The position numbers and the translations under genes were made by a program. The notes under the pieces are model-generated. The model was not told the DNA's origin. It was given only the letters and a program-made list of their open reading frames with translations, and made no database searches. A stretch of 64,000 bases of DNA from positions 1 through 64,000 of the forward strand of contig JAFUNE010000002.1 of the NCBI GenBank assembly GCA_017473105.1, in the 5' to 3' direction. Positions 26,573 through 34,985 of this stretch are shown in pieces. The DNA is from Bacilli bacterium. GTDB taxonomy: Bacteria > Bacillota_I > Bacilli_A > RF39 > UBA660. Position 1 is the first letter of the stretch. Each line of letters opens with the position of its first letter.

Positions 26573-26668
26573 CTATTTACTATTAGTACTTATGTTCATA
26601 ATTATCCCTATACTTATCATGCTTACAACAAGGCTACTTCCTCCGTATGAAATAAAAGGTAGTGTTAC
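26573..26668 (-). pseudogene. ftsW: ftsW 3' fragment separated by the ICE
   Basis: Read on the minus strand, this stretch encodes V-TLPFISYGGSSLVVSMIS, continues as a hydrophobic helix IGIIMNI, and ends in STNSK and a TAG stop. The SYGGSS motif with the preceding G-V-T-L-P-F is the highly conserved last loop and helix of FtsW/RodA/SpoVE. It is the exact continuation of the truncated FtsW at 54995-56047, which loses similarity after ITGV. An upstream ATG exists in element DNA but has no ribosome binding site, so the fragment is probably not translated. Confidence 0.9.
26665..26668. other. Left attachment junction core GTAA
   Basis: On the minus strand the junction reads ATTATGGGA-GTAA-CACTACC: element DNA up to the core, then ftsW. 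GTAA is the longest sequence shared exactly with the right junction at 55063-55066. The true crossover dinucleotide for a serine integrase lies within or beside it. Confidence 0.7.
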
Positions 26669-26750
26669 TCCCATAATATATTAACTTTTATAACTTTTAT
26701 ATAGGTAACATATATAAAAATTGTACTTTTTTGAATAGGTAATTGTTTTG

Positions 26751-26764
26751 TTGTTGAACTTTTT
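26751..26764 (+). repeat. Terminal inverted repeat, left copy
   Basis: TTGTTGAACTTTTT, about 85 bases inside the left junction and touching the integrase stop codon. The same 14 bases occur inverted at 55044-55057, beside the right junction. It may be an integrase arm or a coincidence of a short AT-rich word; its position favours the former. Confidence 0.5.
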
Positions 26765-28368
26765 TATAATTGTGCTATATCTGTTAAACTTTTAAAGTTA
26801 AATAATATTTTGACTTCTTTACCATCTTCATTATCATATAATAGTATTTTGTTAATTAATGCTTTAATTGTTTTTCTACTAGGATTTGATAGACTTAAAA
26901 AATCTTCTACTGCTTTTCTGCAATTATAAAATTCTTTAATAGCATTCTTATTATCTCTTGACTCTATTGATTCCTTTAAAGAATTTTGAATATTTCTTAA
27001 TTTTGATAATTCATCTTCATGACTTTTTGATAAATTTTTATATACATCTAAAGATATTACTCCTTCAACCTTATCCGTATATAAATTAGATATAATATTC
27101 ATTTCTTTATCTATTTTCTTATTTATTACATCTAGTTCTATATTCATTTTTTCTTTATCCTTATTATATTCATATATAGTGTTATCAGTTAAACTTTTAA
27201 AATCATAAGTTTCAATAAATTTTTTTCCAATTTTATTTAAATACATCAAAACGTCATTCTCTAGTTTCTTATAATTCAATCTATTAGGAGTACAATTACT
27301 ATATTTTCCTTTTCTTTGATAATGATTACAATATGTATATAATGAATCTCCTGATTTTCTTTTTTTTAATGATACACCTATTGTGTGCCCACATCTTCCA
27401 CATTTCATAAGTCCAGACAGTAAAAATCTTTCTAGATTTTTTTGATTTGGCATGTATGTTCTGTCTTTTAATACTTTTTGAACTTTTTCAAATGTTTCTT
27501 TATCTATAATTGGTTCATGAGTGTTTTTTACTATTATTCTATTTTCTTCATCTACTTTTCTTAACTTTTTTTGATTATAGCTTATTTTCTCAAGTGTATG
27601 TTGAACCATATTTCCAATATACATTTCATTTTTTAATATATTTTTTATTGTACCAGTTTTCCATACTCCATAACCATCATTCTCTATTACTTTTAATCCT
27701 CTTGTTTCTTTTTTATATACAACTGGAATTGGGATTTTTTCTTCAGTTAGTTTTTTTCCAATTTTAGAAGCTCCATATCCTTCTAAACATAACGAGAAAA
27801 TATATTTAACAATTTTAGCCGAATCAGGATCTATTACTAATTTATGGTGATCATTTGGATCTTTAGAATAACCATAACAAGCAAAACTACCAATATATTC
27901 TCCTCTTTCTTGTTTAGCTCTAAATGATGATCTAACTTTTTTGGATACATCTCTTAAATATAAATCATTTACACCCAACCTTATACCAAGCATTGAATCT
28001 CCAATATTAGAATCAAAAGAATCATTTATTGCTATATATCTAATATTATGTTCTAAAAAATATTCTTCGATATATTTTCCAGTTCCATACATTTCACGGC
28101 CAAGTCTTGATAAATCTTTAGTAATAACACAATTAATTCTACCATTTTCAATGTCTTTGATCATTCTTAAAAATCCAGGTCTATCAAAATTTCCACCAGA
28201 ATATCCATCATCTACATATTCATCTATAATCTTTAAATTATTATGTTTTGCAAAGCCATTTATTATTAGCCTTTGACTTTGAATAGAAGATGATTCATCA
28301 TTTTTCTTTAAATCTTCCTTCGATAATCTTAAATACATTGCACAATTATAAATTTTGTCTGCTATCAT
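26764..28368 (-). CDS. Large serine recombinase (ICE integrase/excisionase)
   Basis: A 534-residue site-specific recombinase. The N-terminal resolvase domain has the nucleophile in YLRLSKED (Ser16), SIQSQR, DDGYSGGNFDRPGF and TKDLSRLGREMYGTGKYIE. The Recombinase domain has YGYSKDP and GYGASKIGKKLTEEKIP. A zinc-ribbon has CGRCGH and a later CNHY...NC pair. A long coiled coil near residues 390-480 follows. The start at 28368 is set by GGAGGG seven bases before it. It lies next to the left junction and would catalyse integration into ftsW. Confidence 0.95.
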   Translation of the reverse strand: MIADKIYNCAMYLRLSKEDLKKNDESSSIQSQRLIINGFAKHNNLKIIDEYVDDGYSGGNFDRPGFLRMIKDIENGRINCVITKDLSRLGREMYGTGKYIEEYFLEHNIRYIAINDSFDSNIGDSMLGIRLGVNDLYLRDVSKKVRSSFRAKQERGEYIGSFACYGYSKDPNDHHKLVIDPDSAKIVKYIFSLCLEGYGASKIGKKLTEEKIPIPVVYKKETRGLKVIENDGYGVWKTGTIKNILKNEMYIGNMVQHTLEKISYNQKKLRKVDEENRIIVKNTHEPIIDKETFEKVQKVLKDRTYMPNQKNLERFLLSGLMKCGRCGHTIGVSLKKRKSGDSLYTYCNHYQRKGKYSNCTPNRLNYKKLENDVLMYLNKIGKKFIETYDFKSLTDNTIYEYNKDKEKMNIELDVINKKIDKEMNIISNLYTDKVEGVISLDVYKNLSKSHEDELSKLRNIQNSLKESIESRDNKNAIKEFYNCRKAVEDFLSLSNPSRKTIKALINKILLYDNEDGKEVKILFNFKSLTDIAQL

Positions 28369-28390
28369 TCTTCTACCCTCCAATCATTTA

Positions 28391-28405
28391 TAGCAGCTCA
28401 AGTAT
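28391..28405 (-). promoter_or_regulatory. 15-bp motif in integrase leader, shared with opposite ICE end
   Basis: ATACTTGAGCTGCTA on the minus strand, about 25 bases upstream of the integrase start and part of a hairpin (GCAGCT/AGCTGC). The identical 15 bases occur on the plus strand at 54872-54886, upstream of the methyltransferase gene at the other end. It is possibly an operator or recombination accessory site. Confidence 0.45.
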
Positions 28406-28441
28406 AGCTGCATATTACCACATTTTTCATAAAATTCAAAA

Positions 28442-28585
28442 TCATATATTTAAATATCTATTATTACTCATTTCATCCTTATAGCATGTTTCTAATATAT
28501 GCTTCAAACTTTTACCTGCTTCATTATATATAAAAGATATTTCTACGTTCTTATTATTGTATACTCGCTTGATTGTTTCTATCAT
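28442..28585 (-). CDS. Small 47-residue ICE protein
   Basis: ORF starting MIETIKRVYNNKNVEISFIY with a perfect AGGAGG eight bases before the ATG, placed between virD4 and the integrase. It is basic, with one beta-type and one helical stretch (EAGKSLKHILETCYKDEM), and has no membrane segment. Its position next to a serine integrase suggests a recombination directionality factor or regulator, but nothing in the sequence proves it. Confidence 0.65.
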   Translation of the reverse strand: MIETIKRVYNNKNVEISFIYNEAGKSLKHILETCYKDEMSNNRYLNI

Positions 28586-28643
28586 TTTGCCTCCTATTAA
28601 AATTATGTCTGTAACTTTATTTTTATGTTTTCAAAAGTTTATA

Positions 28644-30590
28644 TTATCTTATATAAACATTTATTACTTTAGCATCGCTTCTTTCTATATATTCAAAAAT
28701 ATAATCCTTATATTTCCTTTCAAGTGAATCTTTATCAAACTTCCTTAATCCTTTTCTTGATATTATTTGCATATAATATTGAAAATTATTATCTATATAA
28801 TCAAGTTTACTAATATTGTCTTTTAATATTTCTTCAATATTTTTTCTAACATCTTTAAATTTTTCTATATTATTATTTTTAATTTCTTTCAAAAAATCTT
28901 TACTATTTATTACGTTTTCGTTTTTTACTTCTTCTACTTTTGTTTTATCAATATCTTCAACAGTAAAATATGTAGATGATAAATCTTGCATTGGATGGCT
29001 TTCCCTTTTTGCAACTCCTGATTCATAACAACTAAACTTATTAAATAATATTGTTTTTCTAATAATTGGATAACCTATTATTGGAAAAATAATCATTTTA
29101 TAATGTAATTGTTTAATTTCTTCTGGAGTCATTAAATCTCTTGCCATTAACGAAGTTGATGTTCTTTCATCATTTTTATTCATATTATTAGATCTACTTA
29201 TACTATCAGATTCAATTGTTTTCTTTCCTAATCTCTTACTTATAGATTCTGCTGTTTCTTGAGTATTAGTTTTTAAATAAACAAGACCACAATTATCAAG
29301 AATGATTTGAGCTATATCTTTTCCATATACATTATTAAGTTGAGCAAATGACTGAATAAAAAAATGAAATCTCATTCCCCTAGATCTTGCTACTGAAACA
29401 ATGGCATCAATATCAGGTAAAGGTGGACAATTTGCAAATTCATCAAGTAGCCAATCTATTTGGACTGGCAATCTTTTATCATCTTGCTCATTTGCTAGTT
29501 TAGTAAGTTCTCTATATAAAAGCCCAATAATTATAGTAATAAGTACATAATATGTTTTGTCTTCATCAGGAACTATTACATATAATGCAGTTGGTTCTTT
29601 TCCTATTGAACTAATATCAAAATTAGATTCACATGTTACATTTGCAATATTTACATCATCAAAGATATTCATTTTTGATCCAAAGACACTTGTTATACTT
29701 TTATAAGTATTTTCACTAGCTGTAAGAACAGAAGTTAAACTATCTTTAGATTTATTTCCATACTTTCTTTTATTTAAATACTTTTTAAATTTTTCAAAAT
29801 TAAAATTATTCATTGAACTATTTTGAAACTTTCTAATACTATTCATTGTTATTTGTTCTCTTTTAATATTTTTAAGTTTATATTCTTCTAAAAAGAATCC
29901 AATCAATCCTTCTAACAATTGTCTAGCACTTTGATTCCAAAATGGATCTTTTGCTTCTTGCTTATCTTTCATAATCATATCAGATAGAGATGATATTAAT
30001 CTATTTGATTCTGCATATGCACTCATAGATAAATTCATATATTTTACTTTATCTTTTTCATTATCAGATTCATTTGATTTAATCTCATAATCAATATATT
30101 GTTCATACTCTTTAATAATAGGTTCAAGTATATTAAATTTATTTGATAATTCAGGATTTCTAAAATCAATAGTAAGAATCTTATATCCACTACTCTTAAA
30201 CATTTGACTAGTAGCATTATATATTTCTCCTTTAGGATCAGTTATAAATGCACTTCTCTTATTTTTAGCAGAAGATAGAAATGAACAATATGGAATTACT
30301 TGTGTAACTGATTTACCACTTCCAGTCGAACCAAGATAAATCCAATGAGGGGTTTCTTTATCAAACCATACTTTATTTGATTTCATATTAAATAATATTG
30401 GAAAACCTACTTCATTAATTGAATCAAGCGATTCTTCTTTAAAATTATCTTTTATTTCTTTAATTGTAGAAAATCTAGCACTTCCATATTCATTTTTATT
30501 CTTTAACTTAACTTTATTTATTATTGGTTCAATATATTTAAAAACAATTATAATTATTAATATAAATAAAACAATTATTAGTTTATTCAT
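28644..30590 (-). CDS. virD4: Type IV coupling protein VirD4/TraG
   Basis: A 648-residue ATPase that docks the relaxase-DNA complex onto the transfer channel. One N-terminal membrane helix (residues 3-20) is present; the second helix usual for VirD4 is not obvious. The P-loop GSTGSGKSV is near residue 88, TDPKGEIY follows, the Walker B LLDEFANCPPL is near 381 and SRGMRFHFFIQS comes after. The C-terminus is charged and variable, the expected substrate-reading tail. It follows two small membrane/basic ORFs with overlaps, so all three are translated together. Confidence 0.93.
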   Translation of the reverse strand: MNKLIIVLFILIIIIVFKYIEPIINKVKLKNKNEYGSARFSTIKEIKDNFKEESLDSINEVGFPILFNMKSNKVWFDKETPHWIYLGSTGSGKSVTQVIPYCSFLSSAKNKRSAFITDPKGEIYNATSQMFKSSGYKILTIDFRNPELSNKFNILEPIIKEYEQYIDYEIKSNESDNEKDKVKYMNLSMSAYAESNRLISSLSDMIMKDKQEAKDPFWNQSARQLLEGLIGFFLEEYKLKNIKREQITMNSIRKFQNSSMNNFNFEKFKKYLNKRKYGNKSKDSLTSVLTASENTYKSITSVFGSKMNIFDDVNIANVTCESNFDISSIGKEPTALYVIVPDEDKTYYVLITIIIGLLYRELTKLANEQDDKRLPVQIDWLLDEFANCPPLPDIDAIVSVARSRGMRFHFFIQSFAQLNNVYGKDIAQIILDNCGLVYLKTNTQETAESISKRLGKKTIESDSISRSNNMNKNDERTSTSLMARDLMTPEEIKQLHYKMIIFPIIGYPIIRKTILFNKFSCYESGVAKRESHPMQDLSSTYFTVEDIDKTKVEEVKNENVINSKDFLKEIKNNNIEKFKDVRKNIEEILKDNISKLDYIDNNFQYYMQIISRKGLRKFDKDSLERKYKDYIFEYIERSDAKVINVYIR

Positions 30591-30717
30591 TTAATATATA
30601 AATCTTATGACCAAATATTAATATTTCTTTTACTTCTTTCCTGTTTTTAAATATAAAATATCTTTTACCAAATAATTTAATTATCGCCCATTTTATTTTT
30701 CTTATTTTCTCTTTCAT
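30583..30717 (-). CDS. Small 44-residue basic ICE protein
   Basis: ORF starting MKEKIRKIKWAIIKLFGKRY with GAGGAG nine bases upstream. Its stop overlaps the virD4 start by 8 bases, and its own start lies inside the preceding 49-residue ORF. It is strongly basic with an amphipathic helix. Unrecognised, but the overlaps on both sides make it very likely translated. Confidence 0.6.
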   Translation of the reverse strand: MKEKIRKIKWAIIKLFGKRYFIFKNRKEVKEILIFGHKIYILNE

Positions 30718-30826
30718 ATTTTTTCTCCTCTTTTCTACACCAACTTGATAATACACAAGATGAGTAAATAAAAAGCAATAGTAATATAACTATTGCACAT
30801 ATAAATATAATTAATGCTTTTAACAT
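30677..30826 (-). CDS. Small 49-residue single-pass membrane protein of the ICE
   Basis: ORF with a GGAGG six bases before the ATG. Residues 3-22 (KALIIFICAIVILLLLFIY) form a membrane helix, followed by a cysteine-containing loop and a highly charged cytoplasmic tail. It overlaps the next small ORF by 41 bases. Small membrane proteins next to virD4 may assist coupling-protein assembly; that is inference. Confidence 0.6.
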   Translation of the reverse strand: MLKALIIFICAIVILLLLFIYSSCVLSSWCRKEEKKYERENKKNKMGDN

Positions 30827-30850
30827 TTAAACCTCCAAATAAAAAAACCA

Positions 30851-31168
30851 TTACTGGTCTTCATAGTATTTTAAAAAAGGATTTCTATCATTTACCCTTT
30901 TTGAATTATTATAATATTTCATAATTTCGCTTTTCTTTATGTATGGAAAGTCATCAATTGCAAAATCATTATACAGATTCCATTCTTTTAAAATTTCTTC
31001 TTTTCTATTTAACCATTTTTGTTTTGACTTTTCATTATTCTCTTTCCTTTTTTGAAAAGTTTTAATATTTTTTTCATTTATAGTTTTTAAATCTTTTTCT
31101 AATTTAATTATTAATCGATCAGCCATTTTATATTCAAAAAACAAATTTATTTGATGACTTATGTTCAT
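30851..31168 (-). CDS. Uncharacterised 105-residue charged ICE protein
   Basis: A soluble, lysine- and glutamate-rich protein with a long predicted coiled-coil helix (residues 15-65) and a C-terminal part with DDFPYIKKSEIMKYYNNSKR. AAGGG lies upstream of the chosen ATG; a start at residue 15 (MADRL) is possible but lacks a ribosome binding site. It stands between relaxase and virD4, so a role in relaxosome docking is possible. Not recognised. Confidence 0.6.
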   Translation of the reverse strand: MNISHQINLFFEYKMADRLIIKLEKDLKTINEKNIKTFQKRKENNEKSKQKWLNRKEEILKEWNLYNDFAIDDFPYIKKSEIMKYYNNSKRVNDRNPFLKYYEDQ

Positions 31169-31238
31169 TTCTTATTACCCTTCATATAAATAATTATAAC
31201 ATATTTATTTATACCTTGCCTACAATAGAAAAACAATA

Positions 31239-32507
31239 TTAATAATATATTTTACTATTGTCATTTATTTTATAAAATTCTTTAGCAGCAGACTCCATTT
31301 CTCTATTTATATTTTTTATTGAATTAATAATTTCTGTTTTTAATTTATAATTATTTCTAAAACTATTCTCTATTATTTCTTTTTTATTAATTTGTTTATT
31401 CTTTTCATATACATTTAAAATAATTGAGTGAAGTATATTATTTGGACTAATTATCTTACTCTTTTCTTTTATATAGTGTTTATTAGCATAATTAACAATT
31501 GCATTTAAAACATAATTATCTAAGTATTGTTCTTTATTTTTAGTGTATGATAAGTCAATTAACTTAACATTATTTCTTATAGCTAAATTCTTTAAATAAT
31601 TATTCATAGAAATAATACTACTATTAAATTCATTTTTAGATATTTCTAAATTTTTATTATTAAATAATTCATTTTTTATTTCAGCTGTTAATTTAATTAT
31701 TTCTTTATCTTTTAATGAATTATATTTTATCTTGTTATCTTTAATTAAGTTTATTTCATCTAACATTTTTCCAAGAACTAAAATTTTTTCTTCAAGTAAA
31801 ATATTATTTTTATCATATAGTATAAAGTTTTTATCATTTGGATTAAAATATTTTTTTAAATTATCTAATTCTTTATTAAGATTTACAGATAATGGCCTAA
31901 ACTTTTTTTCTCTTTCAATACACAAAAGTGTTTCATTCATCAAGTACTTAATGCAATTATTTGGTATTTTACCACTTCTTCTATATTGAATCGAATTATC
32001 ATATCCTCTTGTATTGGGCTGTCTTTCCATAAATGCAATATGAAAATGAGGATGTTTTGTATTCATATGTAATGAAAATTGATAACACATTTTTTTAGAA
32101 TCTTCAAAACCCATTTTCTTAAAAAAATTAGGAAGGATTTCTTTAGCAAGTTTAATCTCTAAATCCTTCCATTTAATATTACTTTCAACTAGTTCTTTAT
32201 CAATTGATAATACAAGTCTCCACACATTAGAATTATTAAATTGTTTATTTATATATTTTTTTCTTCTATCGTATTCTTCTTTAGTAGCATAATATCCATC
32301 TTCCAAAACTAAATTAATATTTTCATGTTTATTTATTTTACCAGTAAAATAATCTAACATATTCATCATACTTTTTTTATCATCAGAATAATAATCCAAT
32401 AAATTATTTACACATCTTATATCACTTTTAATTGTATTTAAATGTCTATCAATATTATTTAACGCAAGCTTATAATCAGATCTTACAATTATATTATGTC
32501 TACTCAC
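31239..32507 (-). CDS. HUH relaxase (MobL/MobP-like)
   Basis: A 422-residue relaxase. The histidine triad motif HPHFHIAFMERQP is near residue 155, preceded by VWRLVLSIDKELVE, LDYFTGKIN and DGYYATKEEYDRR, which resemble the MobL/MobP3 group of Firmicutes. This enzyme nicks at oriT and carries the single strand into the recipient. The C-terminal half is helical and charged without a helicase or primase domain. It overlaps the 71-residue accessory gene by 8 bases. Assignment to the exact Mob group is by eye. Confidence 0.85.
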   Translation of the reverse strand: MSRHNIIVRSDYKLALNNIDRHLNTIKSDIRCVNNLLDYYSDDKKSMMNMLDYFTGKINKHENINLVLEDGYYATKEEYDRRKKYINKQFNNSNVWRLVLSIDKELVESNIKWKDLEIKLAKEILPNFFKKMGFEDSKKMCYQFSLHMNTKHPHFHIAFMERQPNTRGYDNSIQYRRSGKIPNNCIKYLMNETLLCIEREKKFRPLSVNLNKELDNLKKYFNPNDKNFILYDKNNILLEEKILVLGKMLDEINLIKDNKIKYNSLKDKEIIKLTAEIKNELFNNKNLEISKNEFNSSIISMNNYLKNLAIRNNVKLIDLSYTKNKEQYLDNYVLNAIVNYANKHYIKEKSKIISPNNILHSIILNVYEKNKQINKKEIIENSFRNNYKLKTEIINSIKNINREMESAAKEFYKINDNSKIYY

Positions 32508-32715
32508 TTAATTTATCGATTCTTTTATTATTATTTAACATTCTTAATAGTAATTTATAAATAAGATCTAATTTATTACTTATATCATTAATATATAATC
32601 CATTTCTTAATAAGACTGTATAAGTGTTAGATAAAGTAGATTTATTCGATTTTGATATTTTTTCTATTGCATTTGATAATTCATAATCTATATATACATG
32701 TACATCTTTTTTCAT
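32500..32715 (-). CDS. Relaxosome accessory protein (ribbon-helix-helix-like)
   Basis: A 71-residue protein starting MKKDVHVYIDYELSNAIEKI, a beta strand then helices spaced as in CopG/Arc-type ribbon-helix-helix DNA binders; the C-terminal part is a helix with leucine heptads. Its start overlaps the stop of the preceding RHH gene (TAATG), and its end overlaps the relaxase start. Such proteins bind oriT and recruit the relaxase; MobC-like in role. Confidence 0.65.
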   Translation of the reverse strand: MKKDVHVYIDYELSNAIEKISKSNKSTLSNTYTVLLRNGLYINDISNKLDLIYKLLLRMLNNNKRIDKLSE

Positions 32716-32882
32716 TATTTATTCCTCCATTGTCTTTTTGTAACATCTAACTTTTCTCTTTCAATATAACCTATCTCTATTAATTCAATCATTAATTGAT
32801 TAATACTCATATTATAAAACTTAGACATTACTCTTAATTTTGAATATAAATAATCGTTTACTCTTATTGTTCTTTTTATCAT
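32715..32882 (-). CDS. Small ribbon-helix-helix protein
   Basis: A 55-residue ORF starting MIKRTIRVNDYLYSKLRVMS, with GGAAGG eight bases before the ATG. The short basic strand followed by two helices (YSKLRVMSKFYNMSINQLMIELIEIGY) is the ribbon-helix-helix layout. It is the first gene of the relaxase block, directly after the OLD gene terminator, and is coupled by a TAATG overlap to the second RHH gene. Probably binds the element's oriT or its own promoter. Confidence 0.7.
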   Translation of the reverse strand: MIKRTIRVNDYLYSKLRVMSKFYNMSINQLMIELIEIGYIEREKLDVTKRQWRNK

Positions 32883-32895
32883 TTTTACCTTCCTT

Positions 32896-32922
32896 TCAAT
32901 AAAAAAAGATCTTTCGATCTTT
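32896..32922 (-). terminator. Intrinsic terminator of the OLD nuclease gene
   Basis: A 7-bp stem AAAGATC/GATCTTT with loop TTTC-type (32905-32922) followed by TTTTATTG on the minus strand. It is placed directly at the OLD stop codon and separates that gene from the relaxase block. Confidence 0.85.
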
Positions 32923-34702
32923 AATTTTTTAGTTTATTTTTAATAGTTGAACTTAGATTAGCAAAATTAGCAGTACAATTTTTTGATAAATTAGGTTTTA
33001 TTTTCTTTAATAATTTTTCTTTATCTTTATGATAATATAAATTACTAATAGCTAGTGAGTAAGAAGCATCTTCTGGTAAACCAATAGTTTTATTTATTAA
33101 TGCCATATCTTCTGGTTCAAACATTTCTTCCATTCTTACTTTAGATTTTCCAAATAAATTAGGTAAACAAACTAAATTATCACTTTCAAATAGACCAAAA
33201 TCCTTTTTTGCATTTTCACAATAAGTCACTCCTTCTGGATCATTATCCCATATAGCAACATATTTTATTGAAAATGCAATAAAATATTGGATATTATCAT
33301 GTAATGATTTTGCATTAGAACTTCCAAATACAATAGTATTCTCTGGTAAATCACAGAACATCTCAATTGAATACTTATCATGTATTCCTTCACCAGCAAC
33401 TATACTAACATTTTTATCAATTACTTTAAACTCTGGTATTTGTAATGCTTCATATACTGGTTGAAATGCTGTGGTTTGAGTAGATTTGGTTTTATAGGAA
33501 GATATCTGAGTGCAAGTTATTTTTGATTTAGTTTTATTTACAATATTTATAGTACTTAATGGTATATATTTAGGATTTAATAACTGAGGAGAATGAGTAC
33601 AATAAATTACATATCCTTCTCCTTCAGATATTTCCACTAATTTTTTACATAATTCATTCTGTGCTGTTTCATGAAGATAAGAACCTGGCTCATCTAACAA
33701 GAAAATAGTATTATTTTCATTATAGTTTTGTTTAGGATTAAACTGTATTTTCATTATAAAATTATAATACCAAATAAAGCCTTTACTTCTATCTGTTATT
33801 CCAAAAACTCTATCATCACCATTAATATTTTCAACAATATTAATTTGTAATACTTTTTTATTTTCTATTTCTTCAAGTTCAAATTGAATAGTTATTTTTT
33901 TCTTTTCGCTTGAAAATCTTGACCAAGCATCAGTAAGATTATTACTCAAATATTTACTAACATCATTTAAAGTTGACTTTCTCCTTCTTGGATCCTCATT
34001 AAATAATGATATAATCTTAAAATCATTTCTCTTTAAAGCATTATTAAATACCCTTGAATATATTCTTTCCCATTCTGAGGAATCACCTGTTGTTGTTAAT
34101 TCTACCTCACCGCTTGGTCTATCATTAAAATCATCACTATATAAAATTGGTGGCATGTGATATACAATAATCCTACTCAATTCTTTTTGTATTTTTTCAA
34201 ACCCTTCAATTTTATTTAATTGCTTGCAAGACATATAATAATAGTTTTCATCTTCTGTTAAAACTCTAGAAATAGTAATTTCTATTATTTCATCATCAGC
34301 AAGTTTGCTTAATACTTCAATAATTTTACTATAAATAGAATTATTATCATCATTAGATTCAGTTGAATTAGTATTATTAGTATCTAAGCCATTATTTTGT
34401 TGGGTTACATTTTTTACAATTATAGAATCTACTATAGAAATTAATTTGCTTTTTGATGCACTTATTGTTGCTTTTATCTCACATGTTTCATCTTCTAATT
34501 TATATAAATTTTTTATATCTTTAATATGTTTCGATTCATTTAAATTATCATTAGAATAATCAAATGCAAAAATAGCTTGTAAAATTGTTGTTTTTCCACA
34601 TTCATTAATTCCAACTAAAGGAATAATTTTATTTTTTAAACTTATTTTTAATGGACCTTTAATAGCTCTATAATTATTAATTTCAAATTGATCATACTTC
34701 AT
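32921..34702 (-). CDS. OLD-family ATPase/TOPRIM nuclease (putative defence cargo)
   Basis: A 593-residue protein. The N-terminal SMC/RecF-like ATPase has the P-loop GINECGKTT (residues 31-39), Walker B FLLDEPGSYLHE and the switch histidine in YCTHSPQLL. The C-terminal TOPRIM has the glutamate in IVAGEGIHDKYS near 436 and the metal aspartates in IWDNDPEG near 486. OLD enzymes are nucleases seen in phage-exclusion and anti-phage systems. No UvrD-like GajB partner or other partner gene is adjacent, so this would be a stand-alone class. Own terminator and promoter region mark it as cargo rather than a transfer gene. Confidence 0.82.
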   Translation of the reverse strand: MKYDQFEINNYRAIKGPLKISLKNKIIPLVGINECGKTTILQAIFAFDYSNDNLNESKHIKDIKNLYKLEDETCEIKATISASKSKLISIVDSIIVKNVTQQNNGLDTNNTNSTESNDDNNSIYSKIIEVLSKLADDEIIEITISRVLTEDENYYYMSCKQLNKIEGFEKIQKELSRIIVYHMPPILYSDDFNDRPSGEVELTTTGDSSEWERIYSRVFNNALKRNDFKIISLFNEDPRRRKSTLNDVSKYLSNNLTDAWSRFSSEKKKITIQFELEEIENKKVLQINIVENINGDDRVFGITDRSKGFIWYYNFIMKIQFNPKQNYNENNTIFLLDEPGSYLHETAQNELCKKLVEISEGEGYVIYCTHSPQLLNPKYIPLSTINIVNKTKSKITCTQISSYKTKSTQTTAFQPVYEALQIPEFKVIDKNVSIVAGEGIHDKYSIEMFCDLPENTIVFGSSNAKSLHDNIQYFIAFSIKYVAIWDNDPEGVTYCENAKKDFGLFESDNLVCLPNLFGKSKVRMEEMFEPEDMALINKTIGLPEDASYSLAISNLYYHKDKEKLLKKIKPNLSKNCTANFANLSSTIKNKLKN

Positions 34703-34772
34703 CTTAAAAGATTACCTCCTTAAATTTACCTTTTATTATATCACGTTTTATTCCCAAAAAATAGATGTAATC

Positions 34773-34876
34773 GATAAGATTTAAATATCAGGATAAGATG
34801 CTGATACCACCATAGTTATTAACCTAGAAAATATCTAGATTTTTGGTGGTATCAAACTTATTTTGCACTTGCAAAA
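34773..34876. other. Structured intergenic region, candidate oriT
   Basis: In the 283-base gap before the OLD gene there are two direct repeats GATAAGAT (34773-34780, 34792-34799), a 10-bp inverted repeat GATACCACCA/TGGTGGTATC (34803-34853) enclosing a smaller CTAGA/TCTAG stem, and a TTTTGC/GCAAAA hairpin (34861-34876). None is followed by a T-run, so they are not terminators. Direct plus inverted repeats upstream of the relaxosome block fit an oriT. Operators are the alternative. Confidence 0.4.
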
Positions 34877-34985
34877 TTATTCCTAATATCTAGTCTATTT
34901 TTAAATAAATGGATAAATCTAAAGAAAAAATTACTCCTATTTTTATTGAATATTTAATGATTTATAAAAATTTTTAGGAAGTTTT

